64,000 nucleotides of DNA from an uncultured Cellvibrionales bacterium (GTDB taxonomy: Bacteria; Pseudomonadota; Gammaproteobacteria; Pseudomonadales; Porticoccaceae). Below, piece after piece: positions 16,977 to 26,454 of this stretch. The stretch covers positions 38,018-102,017 of the forward strand of contig CAJWCO010000004.1 in the NCBI GenBank assembly GCA_913031145.1, written 5' to 3'. Both the position numbers and the translations under genes were made by a program. Every line of letters starts with the position of its first letter. The stretch's first letter is position 1. Under the pieces are notes generated by a model. The model was not told where the DNA came from. It worked only from the letters and a program-made list of their open reading frames with translations, and did not search any database.

Positions 16977-17678
16977 ATGCGAAAACACACCATTTTAGTT
17001 GTCGATGATGAAGAAGCTATCCGCGAGATGCTAGGCATAGCATTGGAATCAGCGTCATTTAATGTGTTGTATGCGCAAAATGCGCAACGTGCGCATGCAC
17101 TGATCATCGACCGAAAGCCGAATCTCGTTTTGCTAGATTGGATGATGCCAGGTACCTCAGGGTTGGAGCTTCTGAGAAGACTTAAACGCGACCCACTGAC
17201 CGAAAGTATTCCTGTCATACTGTTAACGGCAAAAGTGGAGGAGGGCGGGAAGGTCAAAGGTCTTGACTCCGGAGCGGATGATTATGTGTCTAAGCCGTTC
17301 TCTCCCCGTGAATTGATCGCGCGCATCAAGGCGGTTTTGCGTCGGGTTGCTCGCGATGAATTAGTTGAGTTAATCGAGGTTGGCGAGTTAATACTTGATC
17401 CTGCCACACACCGGGTGAGCATCGAGGATCAGCCTATCAAACTGGGGGCCACAGAATTTCGATTATTGCAGTTTTTTCTGACGCACCAAGAGCGCGTGTA
17501 CTCGCGGGGCCAAATTCTCGACCATGTCTGGGGTGGCAACGTTTACCTGAATGAGCGCACAGTTGATGTTCATATCGGGCGTTTGCGCAAGGCGATTTCG
17601 GTTGCAGGACACGAAAACTATGTGCAGACTGTTCGAGGCGCTGGGTATCGGTTTTCCGCTCAGTTACCCAAAGGTTAA
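16977..17678 (+). CDS. phoB: Phosphate regulon response regulator PhoB
   Basis: A 233-residue OmpR-family regulator activated by PhoR in phosphate starvation. The receiver domain has Asp10/Asp11 and phosphoacceptor Asp54 in VLLDWMMPG. The winged-helix DNA-binding domain ends with the typical VHIGRLRKAI and TVRGAGYRF. The ATG at 16977 is preferred over an in-frame TTG 18 bases earlier because a GAGG ribosome site precedes it. A Pho box upstream points to self-activation. phoR follows 17 bases later. Confidence 0.97.
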   Translation: MRKHTILVVDDEEAIREMLGIALESASFNVLYAQNAQRAHALIIDRKPNLVLLDWMMPGTSGLELLRRLKRDPLTESIPVILLTAKVEEGGKVKGLDSGADDYVSKPFSPRELIARIKAVLRRVARDELVELIEVGELILDPATHRVSIEDQPIKLGATEFRLLQFFLTHQERVYSRGQILDHVWGGNVYLNERTVDVHIGRLRKAISVAGHENYVQTVRGAGYRFSAQLPKG

Positions 17679-17695
17679 CCGAGGAATGAAATTCA

Positions 17696-18970
17696 GTGCG
17701 ACCGGGTCTATCCAGCGAGTTGCGACGCATTATTGGCATCACCGTATTTTGTCTTTTTTTTGGAGTGAGTGCACAGGCCACAATCGAGGTCTTGTTGCTT
17801 GGATGTGTGGTGTACTTACTATGGTCCCTGCGCATGGTACTCAGGCTGTTCGCTTGGGTAGACGGCGGTATGCGAGGATCGCCACCCGACAGTGACGGCG
17901 TTTGGGGTGAGATTAGCGACACATTGAACCGGCAAAGAAGACGTCATCGTCGGGCGAAAGAAAAAATGCGCCAGACGATTACACGAACGATGCGCATGAC
18001 CGAGGCCCTCGACGAGGGTATGTTGGTTCTCAACAGTGACCGCTCTCTCGACTGGTGGAATTATGCCGCCGAAAGTCTCGTCGGTCTGAGGTCACTGGAC
18101 CGCGGCACCGCAATTATTAATTTGATTCGCGACCCTGCATTTGTCACTTTTATCAACGAAGCGAACTTTTCAGAACCTCTTCGGTTGGCGTCAGCTAATC
18201 AGTCAGGGCGGTTGCTGGAATTTTCAGGCTCGCACTTTGGGCGTGGTGAAGTGGTGCTCATCGTGACTGATATTACTCGAGTTCATGGTCTTGAAAGAAT
18301 GCGCAAAGAGTTTGTTGCCAATGTGTCACACGAGTTGCGCACACCTTTGACCGTTATTAGGGGCTATATCGAAACATTAAAAGCTTTGCCAGAGGTGCCG
18401 TCAGGAATGGACAAAGCCTTCAACAATATTGCTGTGCAAGCCGAAAAAATGCAGACCTTAGCCGATGACCTTATTGTACTTTCTAAATTAGAATCTGAGG
18501 GCACCCCTGAAGCGTGTGAGCCGATTAATGTGAGTGCACTGTTATACGAAATTGTTGCTGATGCGCGTGAGTTAAGCTCCGGCAAGCACCGATTTGATAT
18601 TCAGTGTGACGAGCAACTTGGGTTTCAGGTAAGCGCAAAAGATCTTAGGAGCACACTTGGGAATGTTATCTTGAATGCCGTGCGGCATAATCCCCGGGGG
18701 GCGAAAATAGAAATTAATGTGACTGAGGAAGATAATCATTGGAACGTTGCAATACGCGATGATGGTATTGGTATAGATCCAATAGAGATCCCCCGTATCA
18801 CAGAGAGATTTTATCGGGTTGATGCCAGTCGGAACTCAACCTCCGGTGGGACCGGTCTTGGGTTGGCAATCGTCAAGCATACTTTGAATCGTTATGGGGG
18901 TAGTTTGGTGATCAATAGCCGCAGTGACGAAGGCGCGGAATTTCTGTGTCGTTGGCCTAAGGCGCGTTGA
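17696..18970 (+). CDS. phoR: Phosphate regulon sensor kinase PhoR
   Basis: A 424-residue inner-membrane histidine kinase. Two membrane helices lie at about residues 10-24 and 29-48 with almost no periplasmic loop, as in E. coli PhoR, which senses phosphate through the Pst transporter and PhoU. A charged linker and a PAS domain (about 100-195) follow. The phosphoacceptor is His212 in ANVSHELRTP, and the ATPase has a DDGIGID box and GTGLGLAIVKH. The start is GTG at 17696, with GAGGA 10 bases upstream. Confidence 0.96.
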   Translation: MRPGLSSELRRIIGITVFCLFFGVSAQATIEVLLLGCVVYLLWSLRMVLRLFAWVDGGMRGSPPDSDGVWGEISDTLNRQRRRHRRAKEKMRQTITRTMRMTEALDEGMLVLNSDRSLDWWNYAAESLVGLRSLDRGTAIINLIRDPAFVTFINEANFSEPLRLASANQSGRLLEFSGSHFGRGEVVLIVTDITRVHGLERMRKEFVANVSHELRTPLTVIRGYIETLKALPEVPSGMDKAFNNIAVQAEKMQTLADDLIVLSKLESEGTPEACEPINVSALLYEIVADARELSSGKHRFDIQCDEQLGFQVSAKDLRSTLGNVILNAVRHNPRGAKIEINVTEEDNHWNVAIRDDGIGIDPIEIPRITERFYRVDASRNSTSGGTGLGLAIVKHTLNRYGGSLVINSRSDEGAEFLCRWPKAR

Positions 18971-19035
18971 TAATATTATTTGAACGGCGCCTCGATGTAT
19001 GCGTTCTCGAACCTGTTTATGAACGCGTTAGATTA

Positions 19036-19060
19036 GGGGCGAACTTCCTGTGTCCGCCCC
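19036..19060. terminator. Possible hairpin between phoR and the porin gene
   Basis: GGGGCG (19036-19041) can pair with CGCCCC (19055-19060) between two convergent genes. No T tract follows on either strand, so termination here is uncertain. Confidence 0.3.
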
Positions 19061-19143
19061 CAAATTGCGTTATCGTTTCGACATAGCCGTGATTTTCAGC
19101 GTTTCGACATGGCTGCCGAACAATTTGTTCTAGTACACGCCGG

Positions 19144-20163
19144 CTAAAATTTTTGTTCCAATCCTATGCCCATTGCTTTTTGGTCGTCGGATTGCCCATC
19201 AAAATCGCGGTTTTCGGTGAAGAAAATATACATCTTTGTGTCTTTTGCGACCTTGTAATCGGCACCAAATGATAGCGTCTCCTCCTCGTTGGTGCCCTCA
19301 CCGGTGACTCGACCAAACTGAGCTTTAAAGACGGTTTTACCCGCTGTGTAGGCGGCACTCAAAAAATAGCCACTTTCATCTACACTGTTATCATTTGTTT
19401 GATTTTTTTGATGCATGGCTCCAATTGTCAGTGCGTTTAAGCGATAGCGTGCCACAAGCCGCAGAAGATCTTGGTTGTCGATATCTTCATCTCCGGCGAT
19501 CGCAACATAAAGATTATCTCCTGTATAACTTACGGAGTAGCCTATGCCATCACTAAGTCCTGTATCGTCTATGCCGTCGCTGTTGGTATCACTCCCTTCA
19601 CCCGGCACCATGGCTATTGTGGCGTTTAAACCAAAAAATTTTGAGGTGCTGACACCGATGATATTGGATACGCGATTTTCGCCTTCGAAGGTGTTTTTTA
19701 TGTCTCCTTCGAGATCATTAAAAAGGTCGATTTTATTTTGAGCTACCTTACTTGGTGTGTCACGTTTGCCGGCCCATAGTCGCCCTAAATCGCCACTAAT
19801 GGCCAGAGTAATGTTCCGTTGAGAGAATGTCGATCGATCGCTAGTCACCAAGCAACTTTCATCGCGGACCGCATTTGCTGGGCAGACGGTACTTTTTGAC
19901 GTTTTATTACCATCGTCGGGGTAGACTTCAAATTCTGCCGCATAGTGGACAAAAAGTGTGTCTGACAGGGGCCGCTTCCCTATGAATCCGACGCGAGAGG
20001 CGTTGCTGTTCAATTGCCATTCACTTGCACCGTTGACGTCGCTATTTACCATGGAAAGATTGATCTTGCCGTAGAGTTTTTCTTCTGGCTCGGCAACAAC
20101 ATTGGGGGCGACACACGCAATAAATAACTTGCCAAGTATAATGAGTAATGACCAACGTTTCAT
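19144..20163 (-). CDS. Outer-membrane porin, probably phosphate-starvation induced
   Basis: A 339-residue general porin. A signal peptide covers about residues 1-24, followed by the trimeric-porin start KLYGKINLSMVNSD. Alternating beta-strand sequence continues throughout, including GFIGKRPLSD and the LAISGDLGRLWAGKRD segment, and the chain ends in the terminal Phe (GLEQKF) used by the BAM complex. AAAGGA precedes the ATG at 20163. The gene is divergent from pstS, and its upstream region holds a Pho box on the minus strand, suggesting a role in phosphate uptake like PhoE. Loop sequences rich in Asp give no obvious anion selectivity, so selectivity remains inferred. Confidence 0.9.
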   Translation of the reverse strand: MKRWSLLIILGKLFIACVAPNVVAEPEEKLYGKINLSMVNSDVNGASEWQLNSNASRVGFIGKRPLSDTLFVHYAAEFEVYPDDGNKTSKSTVCPANAVRDESCLVTSDRSTFSQRNITLAISGDLGRLWAGKRDTPSKVAQNKIDLFNDLEGDIKNTFEGENRVSNIIGVSTSKFFGLNATIAMVPGEGSDTNSDGIDDTGLSDGIGYSVSYTGDNLYVAIAGDEDIDNQDLLRLVARYRLNALTIGAMHQKNQTNDNSVDESGYFLSAAYTAGKTVFKAQFGRVTGEGTNEEETLSFGADYKVAKDTKMYIFFTENRDFDGQSDDQKAMGIGLEQKF

Positions 20164-20246
20164 GCTGATGTCCTTTTTAAAAGAGTAAAATGGGTTTGTA
20201 AAGCTATCGTTTCGTTGACTAGCGCGTCAAAAGATATGCCATTTTT

Positions 20247-20264
20247 GTTACAAATTAATGACAG
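20247..20264 (-). promoter_or_regulatory. Pho box facing the porin gene
   Basis: On the minus strand the sequence reads CTGTCAT, TAAT, TTGTAAC. A candidate -10, TATCTT (20236 down to 20231), begins exactly 10 bases further, the same spacing as at pstS. Confidence 0.65.
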
Positions 20265-20274
20265 TCCGAAGGAT

Positions 20275-20292
20275 TTGTCATTTTTTTGTCAT
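20275..20292 (+). promoter_or_regulatory. Pho box of pstS
   Basis: Two identical half-sites TTGTCAT separated by four T, with a -10 TATAGT at 20303-20308 after a 10-base gap. This is the best Pho box in the window and should drive pstSCAB-phoU. Confidence 0.88.
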
Positions 20293-20371
20293 ATAGGTTT
20301 TATATAGTGAGGGTGTCCACGATGTTCCTTGTCGCGGTCATTCGAAACATAATTTATGTGGGGAGTTGTTC

Positions 20372-21430
20372 ATGTCATATTTTAGACTAGCTAAAATCAT
20401 TGTTCTGAGTGTTTCACTTACAGTCGCCGCAGGGCCTTCGGTAGCGCGCGAAACCATTGCTGTTGTTGGATCGTCAACAGTGTATCCTTTTTCGACTGTA
20501 GTCGCGGAGCGCTATGGCCGAAGCCGCGGTAAGCCGACGCCAAAAGTTGAATCAACAGGTTCGGGCGGAGGTATGAAATTGTTTTGTGCAGGTGTCGGCA
20601 CGAATTTTCCGGATATCACGAATTCGTCACGTCGTATCAAGAAATCCGAATTTGACCAGTGCCAAGAAAATGGGGTCAAAGACGTCATTGAAGTGCATAT
20701 TGGGTTTGATGGTATCGTCTTGGCAAATTCAATTGTCACCGAACCTATGAGTCTGACACGAAAAGACATCTTTTTAGCGCTCGCAGCGCGCATTCCATCC
20801 GACACCGACGGACAGTTGATTGATAATCCTCACGAGACATGGCAGCAAGTTAATGCTGCGTTGCCACCCGTGGGCATCGAGGTGCTTGGGCCTCCCCCCA
20901 CATCGGGCACTCGCGATGCCTTTGTGGAATTGGCGATGGAAGGCGGTTGCAAACAAATTCCTTGGTTAGCCGAGCTTAAGAAAACCGACAAGGACGCGTT
21001 CAAGACGATTTGTCATACGGTTAGGGAAGACGGTAAATATATTGAAGCCGGAGAAAATGATAATTTGATCGTGCAAAAATTGCAGGCAAATCCTAAGGCA
21101 TTAGGAATTTTCGGGTTTAGTTTTCTAGACCAAAATGCCGATACCGTCCATGGTTCGATGATTGAGTCTGTTGCTCCTAACTTCGATTCCATTGCAGATA
21201 AATCCTATTCCATATCGCGCCCTCTTTACTTTTATGTTAAAAAAGCGCACGTTGGCGTTGTGCCGGGGATTGAAGATTTTTTGTATGAGTTCACCAGTGA
21301 AAAGGCATGGGGAAGTGAGGGCTACCTTGCAGATAAAGGGATGATCCCATTGCCGCGTGAAGTCCGTCTCAGTCGGGCTAAGGTTGTCCGTAACTTAGTA
21401 CCAATGAACGGCGATGAAGCATTGAAATAA
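20372..21430 (+). CDS. pstS: Phosphate ABC transporter substrate-binding protein PstS
   Basis: A 352-residue periplasmic phosphate receptor. The signal peptide ends near residue 25. The mature start has VGSSTVYPFSTVVAERY, whose Ser/Thr residues contact phosphate, followed by ESTGSGGGMKLFC and a TSGTRDAF loop. GGGGAG seven bases before the ATG at 20372 supports this start over the TTG at 20366. It belongs to the longer PstS type seen in pseudomonads. It is first in the pst operon. Confidence 0.96.
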   Translation: MSYFRLAKIIVLSVSLTVAAGPSVARETIAVVGSSTVYPFSTVVAERYGRSRGKPTPKVESTGSGGGMKLFCAGVGTNFPDITNSSRRIKKSEFDQCQENGVKDVIEVHIGFDGIVLANSIVTEPMSLTRKDIFLALAARIPSDTDGQLIDNPHETWQQVNAALPPVGIEVLGPPPTSGTRDAFVELAMEGGCKQIPWLAELKKTDKDAFKTICHTVREDGKYIEAGENDNLIVQKLQANPKALGIFGFSFLDQNADTVHGSMIESVAPNFDSIADKSYSISRPLYFYVKKAHVGVVPGIEDFLYEFTSEKAWGSEGYLADKGMIPLPREVRLSRAKVVRNLVPMNGDEALK

Positions 21431-21504
21431 TGAGCGCGACTTGTCACAGTAGCGTGTGGTGATAAATAAGACGCGAGCCGTCTCTTGAGGTTGACCTTAG
21501 CCCT

Positions 21505-22893
21505 ATGCATGCAACGGATCTGTTTTTTTTATTAGTAGGTCTTACCGTCCTTGCTTTTTATATGGGGCGCGGTAAGGCAAGCCAGATTGCGCAGGGCCTC
21601 GGAGGTATTCGCAACCTCCATTCGCTGCCCAGTTATTATGGTCATTACACCGCGCTCTACTGTGGTTTCCCGGCGTTGCTTCTGCTCTGTGCATGGAGTA
21701 TTTTTGAAGGGCCGGTCATCATCGGGATGGTGATGGACTCTCTGCCTTCTGATCTGCGTCCTAGTGGCTCAGTGGAATACAAGTTATTAGCCAACAAAAT
21801 CAGTAATATTTCGCTGGGTATCTTGCCTACGATCAATCAACCCGACGCGCTCATTACTGCAGCAGAAACGTTGCAGCGGTACAGTCAGCTTTCACGCTGG
21901 AGTATGACGGCGTTGGTGTCTAGCATTGCTTTACTAGGGCTCATGTGGGCGCGGTCTATGATTGTGGCCGAACTTCGTGCTCGTCAGCGCGTTGAGACTG
22001 CGGTGCGGTATGCTCTCTTTGCATGTGCGTGTGTGGCAATTTTTACGACCCTTGGTATTGTGCTGTCTGTTTTGTTTGAGTCGCTGCAGTTCTTTAAGTC
22101 GGTTCCAGTGGCTGATTTTATTTTTGGTCTTGAGTGGAGCCCTCAAATGGCCATTCGTGCCGATCAGGTTGGATCGTCAGGCAGCTTTGGCGCCGTTCCT
22201 TTATTTGTTGGTACGTTACTAGTTTCTGTCGTGGCAATGTTTGTTGCTGTGCCGATCGGCCTTATGTCAGCGATTTATTTAGCCGAATACGCGCATAAAT
22301 CCGTTCGCGCATATGCTAAGCCCGCTTTAGAAATCCTGGCGGGTATCCCAACAGTGGTGTATGGGTTTTTCGCGGCACTGACAGTGGCGCCGTTCTTGCG
22401 TAATGTCGGAGAAAGTTATGGTTTGTCAGTATCCTCGGAAAGTGCGTTAGCAGCAGGGCTAGTGATGGGCGTAATGATTATTCCGTTCATTTCCTCGTTA
22501 GCTGATGATGTTATTACTGCAGTCCCCCAGGCGATGCGCGATGGCTCTTTGGCTATGGGGGCAACCCATTCTGAGACTGTCAGGCGGGTGGTGATTCCTG
22601 CGGCCTTGCCAGGTATTGTGGCAGGAATTATGTTGGCTATTTCAAGGGCGATTGGCGAGACTATGATCGTTGTTATGGCGTCAGGTCTGGCCGCAAATAT
22701 GACCTTTAATCCTCTGGATTCTGTGACCACGGTGACGGTGCAAATTGTGACGTTATTAACGGGTGATCAGGAGTTTGACAGTGCTAAAACCCTGGCGGCT
22801 TTCGCATTGGGGTTGATGCTGTTTTTAATCACATTGATTCTGAACATTATTGCACTACAGGTTGTAAAACGCTTTCGGGAGCAGTATGAGTAA
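21505..22893 (+). CDS. pstC: Phosphate ABC transporter permease PstC
   Basis: A 462-residue inner-membrane permease. The N-terminal half has extra helices (about residues 5-20, 45-65 and 125-150) and a soluble segment. The C-terminal half carries the transporter core with the EAA-type loop around AMRDGSLAMGATHSETVRR. It is longer than E. coli PstC (319 residues), but such extended forms are known in pseudomonads and relatives. Its last codons overlap the start of pstA. Confidence 0.95.
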   Translation: MHATDLFFLLVGLTVLAFYMGRGKASQIAQGLGGIRNLHSLPSYYGHYTALYCGFPALLLLCAWSIFEGPVIIGMVMDSLPSDLRPSGSVEYKLLANKISNISLGILPTINQPDALITAAETLQRYSQLSRWSMTALVSSIALLGLMWARSMIVAELRARQRVETAVRYALFACACVAIFTTLGIVLSVLFESLQFFKSVPVADFIFGLEWSPQMAIRADQVGSSGSFGAVPLFVGTLLVSVVAMFVAVPIGLMSAIYLAEYAHKSVRAYAKPALEILAGIPTVVYGFFAALTVAPFLRNVGESYGLSVSSESALAAGLVMGVMIIPFISSLADDVITAVPQAMRDGSLAMGATHSETVRRVVIPAALPGIVAGIMLAISRAIGETMIVVMASGLAANMTFNPLDSVTTVTVQIVTLLTGDQEFDSAKTLAAFALGLMLFLITLILNIIALQVVKRFREQYE

Positions 22894-24166
22894 AACGCCA
22901 CAACACCTCGAGAAAATCCAGCGCTCGCTCGTCAGGCGTTATCGTGCTGAAAAAGCCTTTCGATGGTGCGGTATGCTTGCCGTTACACTCGGGCTCACGG
23001 CCGTCTTAGTTGTTTTTGCGGACATTTTTATGAAAGGTACGGGCGCCTTCTCAGCGACTTACATCGCGCTAGACGTCACTTATGATCGAGAAGTCTTAGG
23101 GATTGAAAACTTTGCTGATCAGCGGCAGGTCAATACTGCGGACTGGGAGGCGCTTTTAAAAACGGCATTACGCAAAGAGTTCCCAGACGTACGTAAACGT
23201 TCGGAAAAACGAAAGCTATATGCGCTTGCAAGTAATGCTGCGGGTTACGATATAAAGGACCGCCTGCTGGCTAATTTGAGGCTCTTGGGTGAAACTGAAA
23301 CGATTTGGATTCTAGCCGATGACGACATTGATGCGTATTACAAGAGCTGGTTGGGAGGCAATGCTTACACCGCAAGGCTGACAGATGGGCAACTCGGTGC
23401 ACTGCAAGCTCTGATTGACACAGACCGCATACAGCTACATTTCAATGCAAATTTTTTGAGCCGGGGCGATTCGAGAGAGCCCGAGCAAGCTGGGATAAAA
23501 GGCGCCGTGGTCGGATCTTTTATGACACTTATTTTAACGCTGGTATTGTCGTTCCCAATCGGTATTGCGGCGGCTATTTACTTGGAAGAATTTGCACCTA
23601 AGAATGCCCTGACCGAGTTCATTGAAGTCAATATTAACAATCTCGCGGCAGTACCCTCTATTATTTTCGGATTGTTGGGGCTTGCCATCTTTATTAACCT
23701 ATTTCACATTCCACGCTCGATACCGATCGTTGGAGGTTTGGTGTTGGCGGTGATGACGTTGCCAACCGTTATTATCACGAGTCGTGCGGCGATAAAGTCG
23801 GTACCACCCTCCATTAGAGAAGCGTCACTAGGTATGGGCGCATCGCGAAATCAAATGGTACTTCACCATGTTTTACCTCTTGCTTTGCCCGGTATGTTGA
23901 CTGGAGCCATCATCGGTATGGCGCGAGCACTCGGTGAGACAGCGCCCTTGTTAATGATCGGTATGGTCGCGTTCATTGTTGATATCCCGAGGGGATTTAC
24001 AGATCCTGCAACCGTCTTACCTGTGCAAATATTTTTGTGGGCCGACAGCCCGGAGCGAGCCTTTATTGAAAAGACTTCAGCGGCCATTATGGTTTTGCTA
24101 GGATTTCTTGTTACGATGAACATGTCCGCTGTTTGGTTGCGTAAACGACTCGAACGTCGTTGGTGA
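22886..24166 (+). CDS. pstA: Phosphate ABC transporter permease PstA
   Basis: A 426-residue permease partner of PstC. One helix lies at about residues 25-48, then a periplasmic domain of roughly 150 residues, then the membrane core with the EAA loop SIREASLGMGASRNQMV, which docks PstB. The insert makes it longer than E. coli PstA (296 residues), matching the extended PstC. It begins 8 bases inside pstC, indicating coupled translation. Confidence 0.95.
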   Translation: MSKTPQHLEKIQRSLVRRYRAEKAFRWCGMLAVTLGLTAVLVVFADIFMKGTGAFSATYIALDVTYDREVLGIENFADQRQVNTADWEALLKTALRKEFPDVRKRSEKRKLYALASNAAGYDIKDRLLANLRLLGETETIWILADDDIDAYYKSWLGGNAYTARLTDGQLGALQALIDTDRIQLHFNANFLSRGDSREPEQAGIKGAVVGSFMTLILTLVLSFPIGIAAAIYLEEFAPKNALTEFIEVNINNLAAVPSIIFGLLGLAIFINLFHIPRSIPIVGGLVLAVMTLPTVIITSRAAIKSVPPSIREASLGMGASRNQMVLHHVLPLALPGMLTGAIIGMARALGETAPLLMIGMVAFIVDIPRGFTDPATVLPVQIFLWADSPERAFIEKTSAAIMVLLGFLVTMNMSAVWLRKRLERRW

Positions 24167-24179
24167 ATAAGGGTTAGTT

Positions 24180-25064
24180 ATGAATACATCTACCACTCTA
24201 GGCGTTGGAACTCTGCCTATGTCAGCGACGCAGGACGTTTCCGGTGCCGGACCTGTGAATATCGAGTTGACAGCAACCCAAGCCACCGTGGGAAGTGCTC
24301 AGATTCCCAATGCCAAAATGACGGTAAGAAACGTGAATATCTTTTATGGCGAAAAACAGGCGATCTATGACGTCAACGTCGATATAGGAAAAAACCAAGT
24401 GATCGCGATGATTGGTCCCTCGGGTTGTGGAAAATCCACTTTCCTGCGTTCGTTGAATCGTATGAATGATACGATCGATAGCTGCAGGGTTGAGGGCGAT
24501 ATTCGGATTGACGATGAGAACCTCTATTCTCCGAAGCTCGATGTTGTAGAGTTGAGAGCGCGCGTCGGGATGGTGTTCCAAAAACCTAACCCTTTTCCTA
24601 AATCAATCTATGATAATGTCGCCTACGGGCCAAAAATCCATGGGTTAGCCGACACGCGTGTTGATCTGGATGAAATGGTTGAACGAAGTCTTCGCAAAGC
24701 AGGTCTTTGGGATGAAGTAAAAGATCGGCTTTTTCAAGCGGGGACCGGACTGTCAGGCGGCCAGCAACAAAGGTTATGCATAGCCCGAGCGATTGCCGTG
24801 AGTCCCGAGGTCATATTGATGGACGAACCTTGCTCCGCGCTCGACCCTATCGCGACTGCTCGTATCGAAGAGTTGATAGAGGAATTGAGTCAGAATTTTA
24901 CCATTGCGATTGTGACCCACAGCATGCAACAAGCTGCACGAGTTTCGCAGCGAACTGCGTATTTCCATCTGGGTCGGTTGATTGAGGTCAACCCGACGGA
25001 ACAGGTTTTCACTAATCCCGAACACTCGTTGACCGAGTCGTATATCACGGGTCGCTTCGGTTAA
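24180..25064 (+). CDS. pstB: Phosphate ABC transporter ATPase PstB
   Basis: A 294-residue cytosolic ATPase. Walker A is GPSGCGKST at residues 79-87, the signature [14 protein letters not shown], and Walker [13 protein letters not shown]. The catalytic core begins near residue 46; the first 45 residues are a non-conserved extension. The start could lie later (ATG codons at residues 14 and 47). It follows pstA after 13 bases and precedes phoU. Confidence 0.96.
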   Translation: MNTSTTLGVGTLPMSATQDVSGAGPVNIELTATQATVGSAQIPNAKMTVRNVNIFYGEKQAIYDVNVDIGKNQVIAMIGPSGCGKSTFLRSLNRMNDTIDSCRVEGDIRIDDENLYSPKLDVVELRARVGMVFQKPNPFPKSIYDNVAYGPKIHGLADTRVDLDEMVERSLRKAGLWDEVKDRLFQAGTGLSGGQQQRLCIARAIAVSPEVILMDEPCSALDPIATARIEELIEELSQNFTIAIVTHSMQQAARVSQRTAYFHLGRLIEVNPTEQVFTNPEHSLTESYITGRFG

Positions 25065-25078
25065 AAGGATTCCAGCTT

Positions 25079-25777
25079 ATGGCAAATATGTCGTTCGAAA
25101 ACCACATTGTGAAGCAATTTGATGGGGAATTAGAGGAAGTACGAACCCGCCTGATGGAAATGGGTGGAAAGGTCGAAAAACAGCTAACGAATGCCATTCG
25201 ATCTGTCGTAGAGATCGACAGTGCGTTGGCCGAGCAGGTGATTGAGCAAGAAAAGTCTGTGGACGAAATGGAGCTTGATATCGATGAAGCTTGCATATTA
25301 ATTATCGCGCGCAGGCAACCCGCCGCCACTGATTTGCGCCTGATCATGATGGTGAGTAAAGCGGTCAACGACTTAGAGCGGATTGGTGATGAGGCCAAAA
25401 AAATAGCCAGTCACGCCATTATTTTAGCTGAGCAGGAGGGCCCCGCGAAGGGCTACACTGAAGTGCGGCATTTGGGGACTGGCGTGGTTGGTATTTTGTC
25501 TAATGCGCTGGATGCGTTTGCACGTTTCGACGTTGACGCGGCGATGCGCACGTTGAATGAAGATCAACAGGTCGACCTAGACTATCAATCAGCTCTCCGT
25601 GAGCTTGTAACGTATATGATGGAGGACCCTAGAAGTATTGGTCGAGTCATTAATATTCTTTGGGTGATTCGCTCGCTAGAACGCGTAGGTGATCATGCAA
25701 AGAATCTTTGTGAGCAGATTGTTTTTGTTGTGAAAGGCAAAGACATTCGACATCAAAGTCACATCGCCCAAGATTAA
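25079..25777 (+). CDS. phoU: Phosphate-signalling regulator PhoU
   Basis: A 232-residue all-helical cytosolic protein made of two PhoU repeats (about 15-105 and 120-215). Each carries metal-binding-type acidic motifs such as DEAKKIA and GDHAKNL. It links Pst transport state to PhoR and keeps the regulon off in phosphate excess. It is the last gene of the pst operon. An imperfect 9-bp hairpin at 25780-25811 follows the stop but lacks a T tract. Confidence 0.96.
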   Translation: MANMSFENHIVKQFDGELEEVRTRLMEMGGKVEKQLTNAIRSVVEIDSALAEQVIEQEKSVDEMELDIDEACILIIARRQPAATDLRLIMMVSKAVNDLERIGDEAKKIASHAIILAEQEGPAKGYTEVRHLGTGVVGILSNALDAFARFDVDAAMRTLNEDQQVDLDYQSALRELVTYMMEDPRSIGRVINILWVIRSLERVGDHAKNLCEQIVFVVKGKDIRHQSHIAQD

Positions 25778-26454
25778 ATGTCAACACATAGACAGCGCAC
25801 GGTGTTGGCATGAGTGGACCCCTTCGACGCATTTAGCAATTGGGGGGAACCTCGACAGTTCTGCCACATGTCCGTCATTATCAAGTCATTCTTTGGCTCT
25901 AATCTGCCTCGTGTGTGGCGGCGGAACCCAATATTGTCAAAAAAGTGGTGAAATAAAAAAAGGTCTTTGCCGGCCGTTGCCGGGGTCGATGCCGATAATC
26001 TCTCACCTTGATAGCTAGATCGTAACAATTAGCCCGCTGATTGTAAGTTTTTCGTTAGGTACTTTTCACGCACCTTCTGAATAAATTGTTGGGTCAATGT
26101 TGCGAGATTAAGCGACTGTTTCAGGCGTTTTGATATGAGTTGCGGGCGGTGTAGCACGACCGTCCGAGAGGGCAGATTTACGATCAGTTCAGCTTTAGCT
26201 TGGCAGTTACAGGGTTAAACTCACAGGTGAAGAGGTGATGTTTCATCTCGTGGATTGAGTAAAGGCTTGCCGTGAACGTAATTTTTTTTGTCGATCCGCG
26301 TGGTAATGGGACAGCGACATAATATATGCTTGAGTCATAATTGACGCTTCTTCACTGACGGCGGTGTGGTCTCTGGAGTCATTTACTCGCAGTTGCGTTA
26401 ATATTCAAGGTTAACGCAATCGTTTCACAGACCATCGGACAGTTCATCGTTCGA
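25778..26454. other. Gene-free stretch between phoU and dxs
   Basis: About 680 bases between two convergent operons. Apart from the small hairpin directly after phoU (25780-25811) I see no coding frame with family likeness, no tRNA and no clear terminator. The length is unusual for a convergent junction in this compact genome. Confidence 0.6.
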
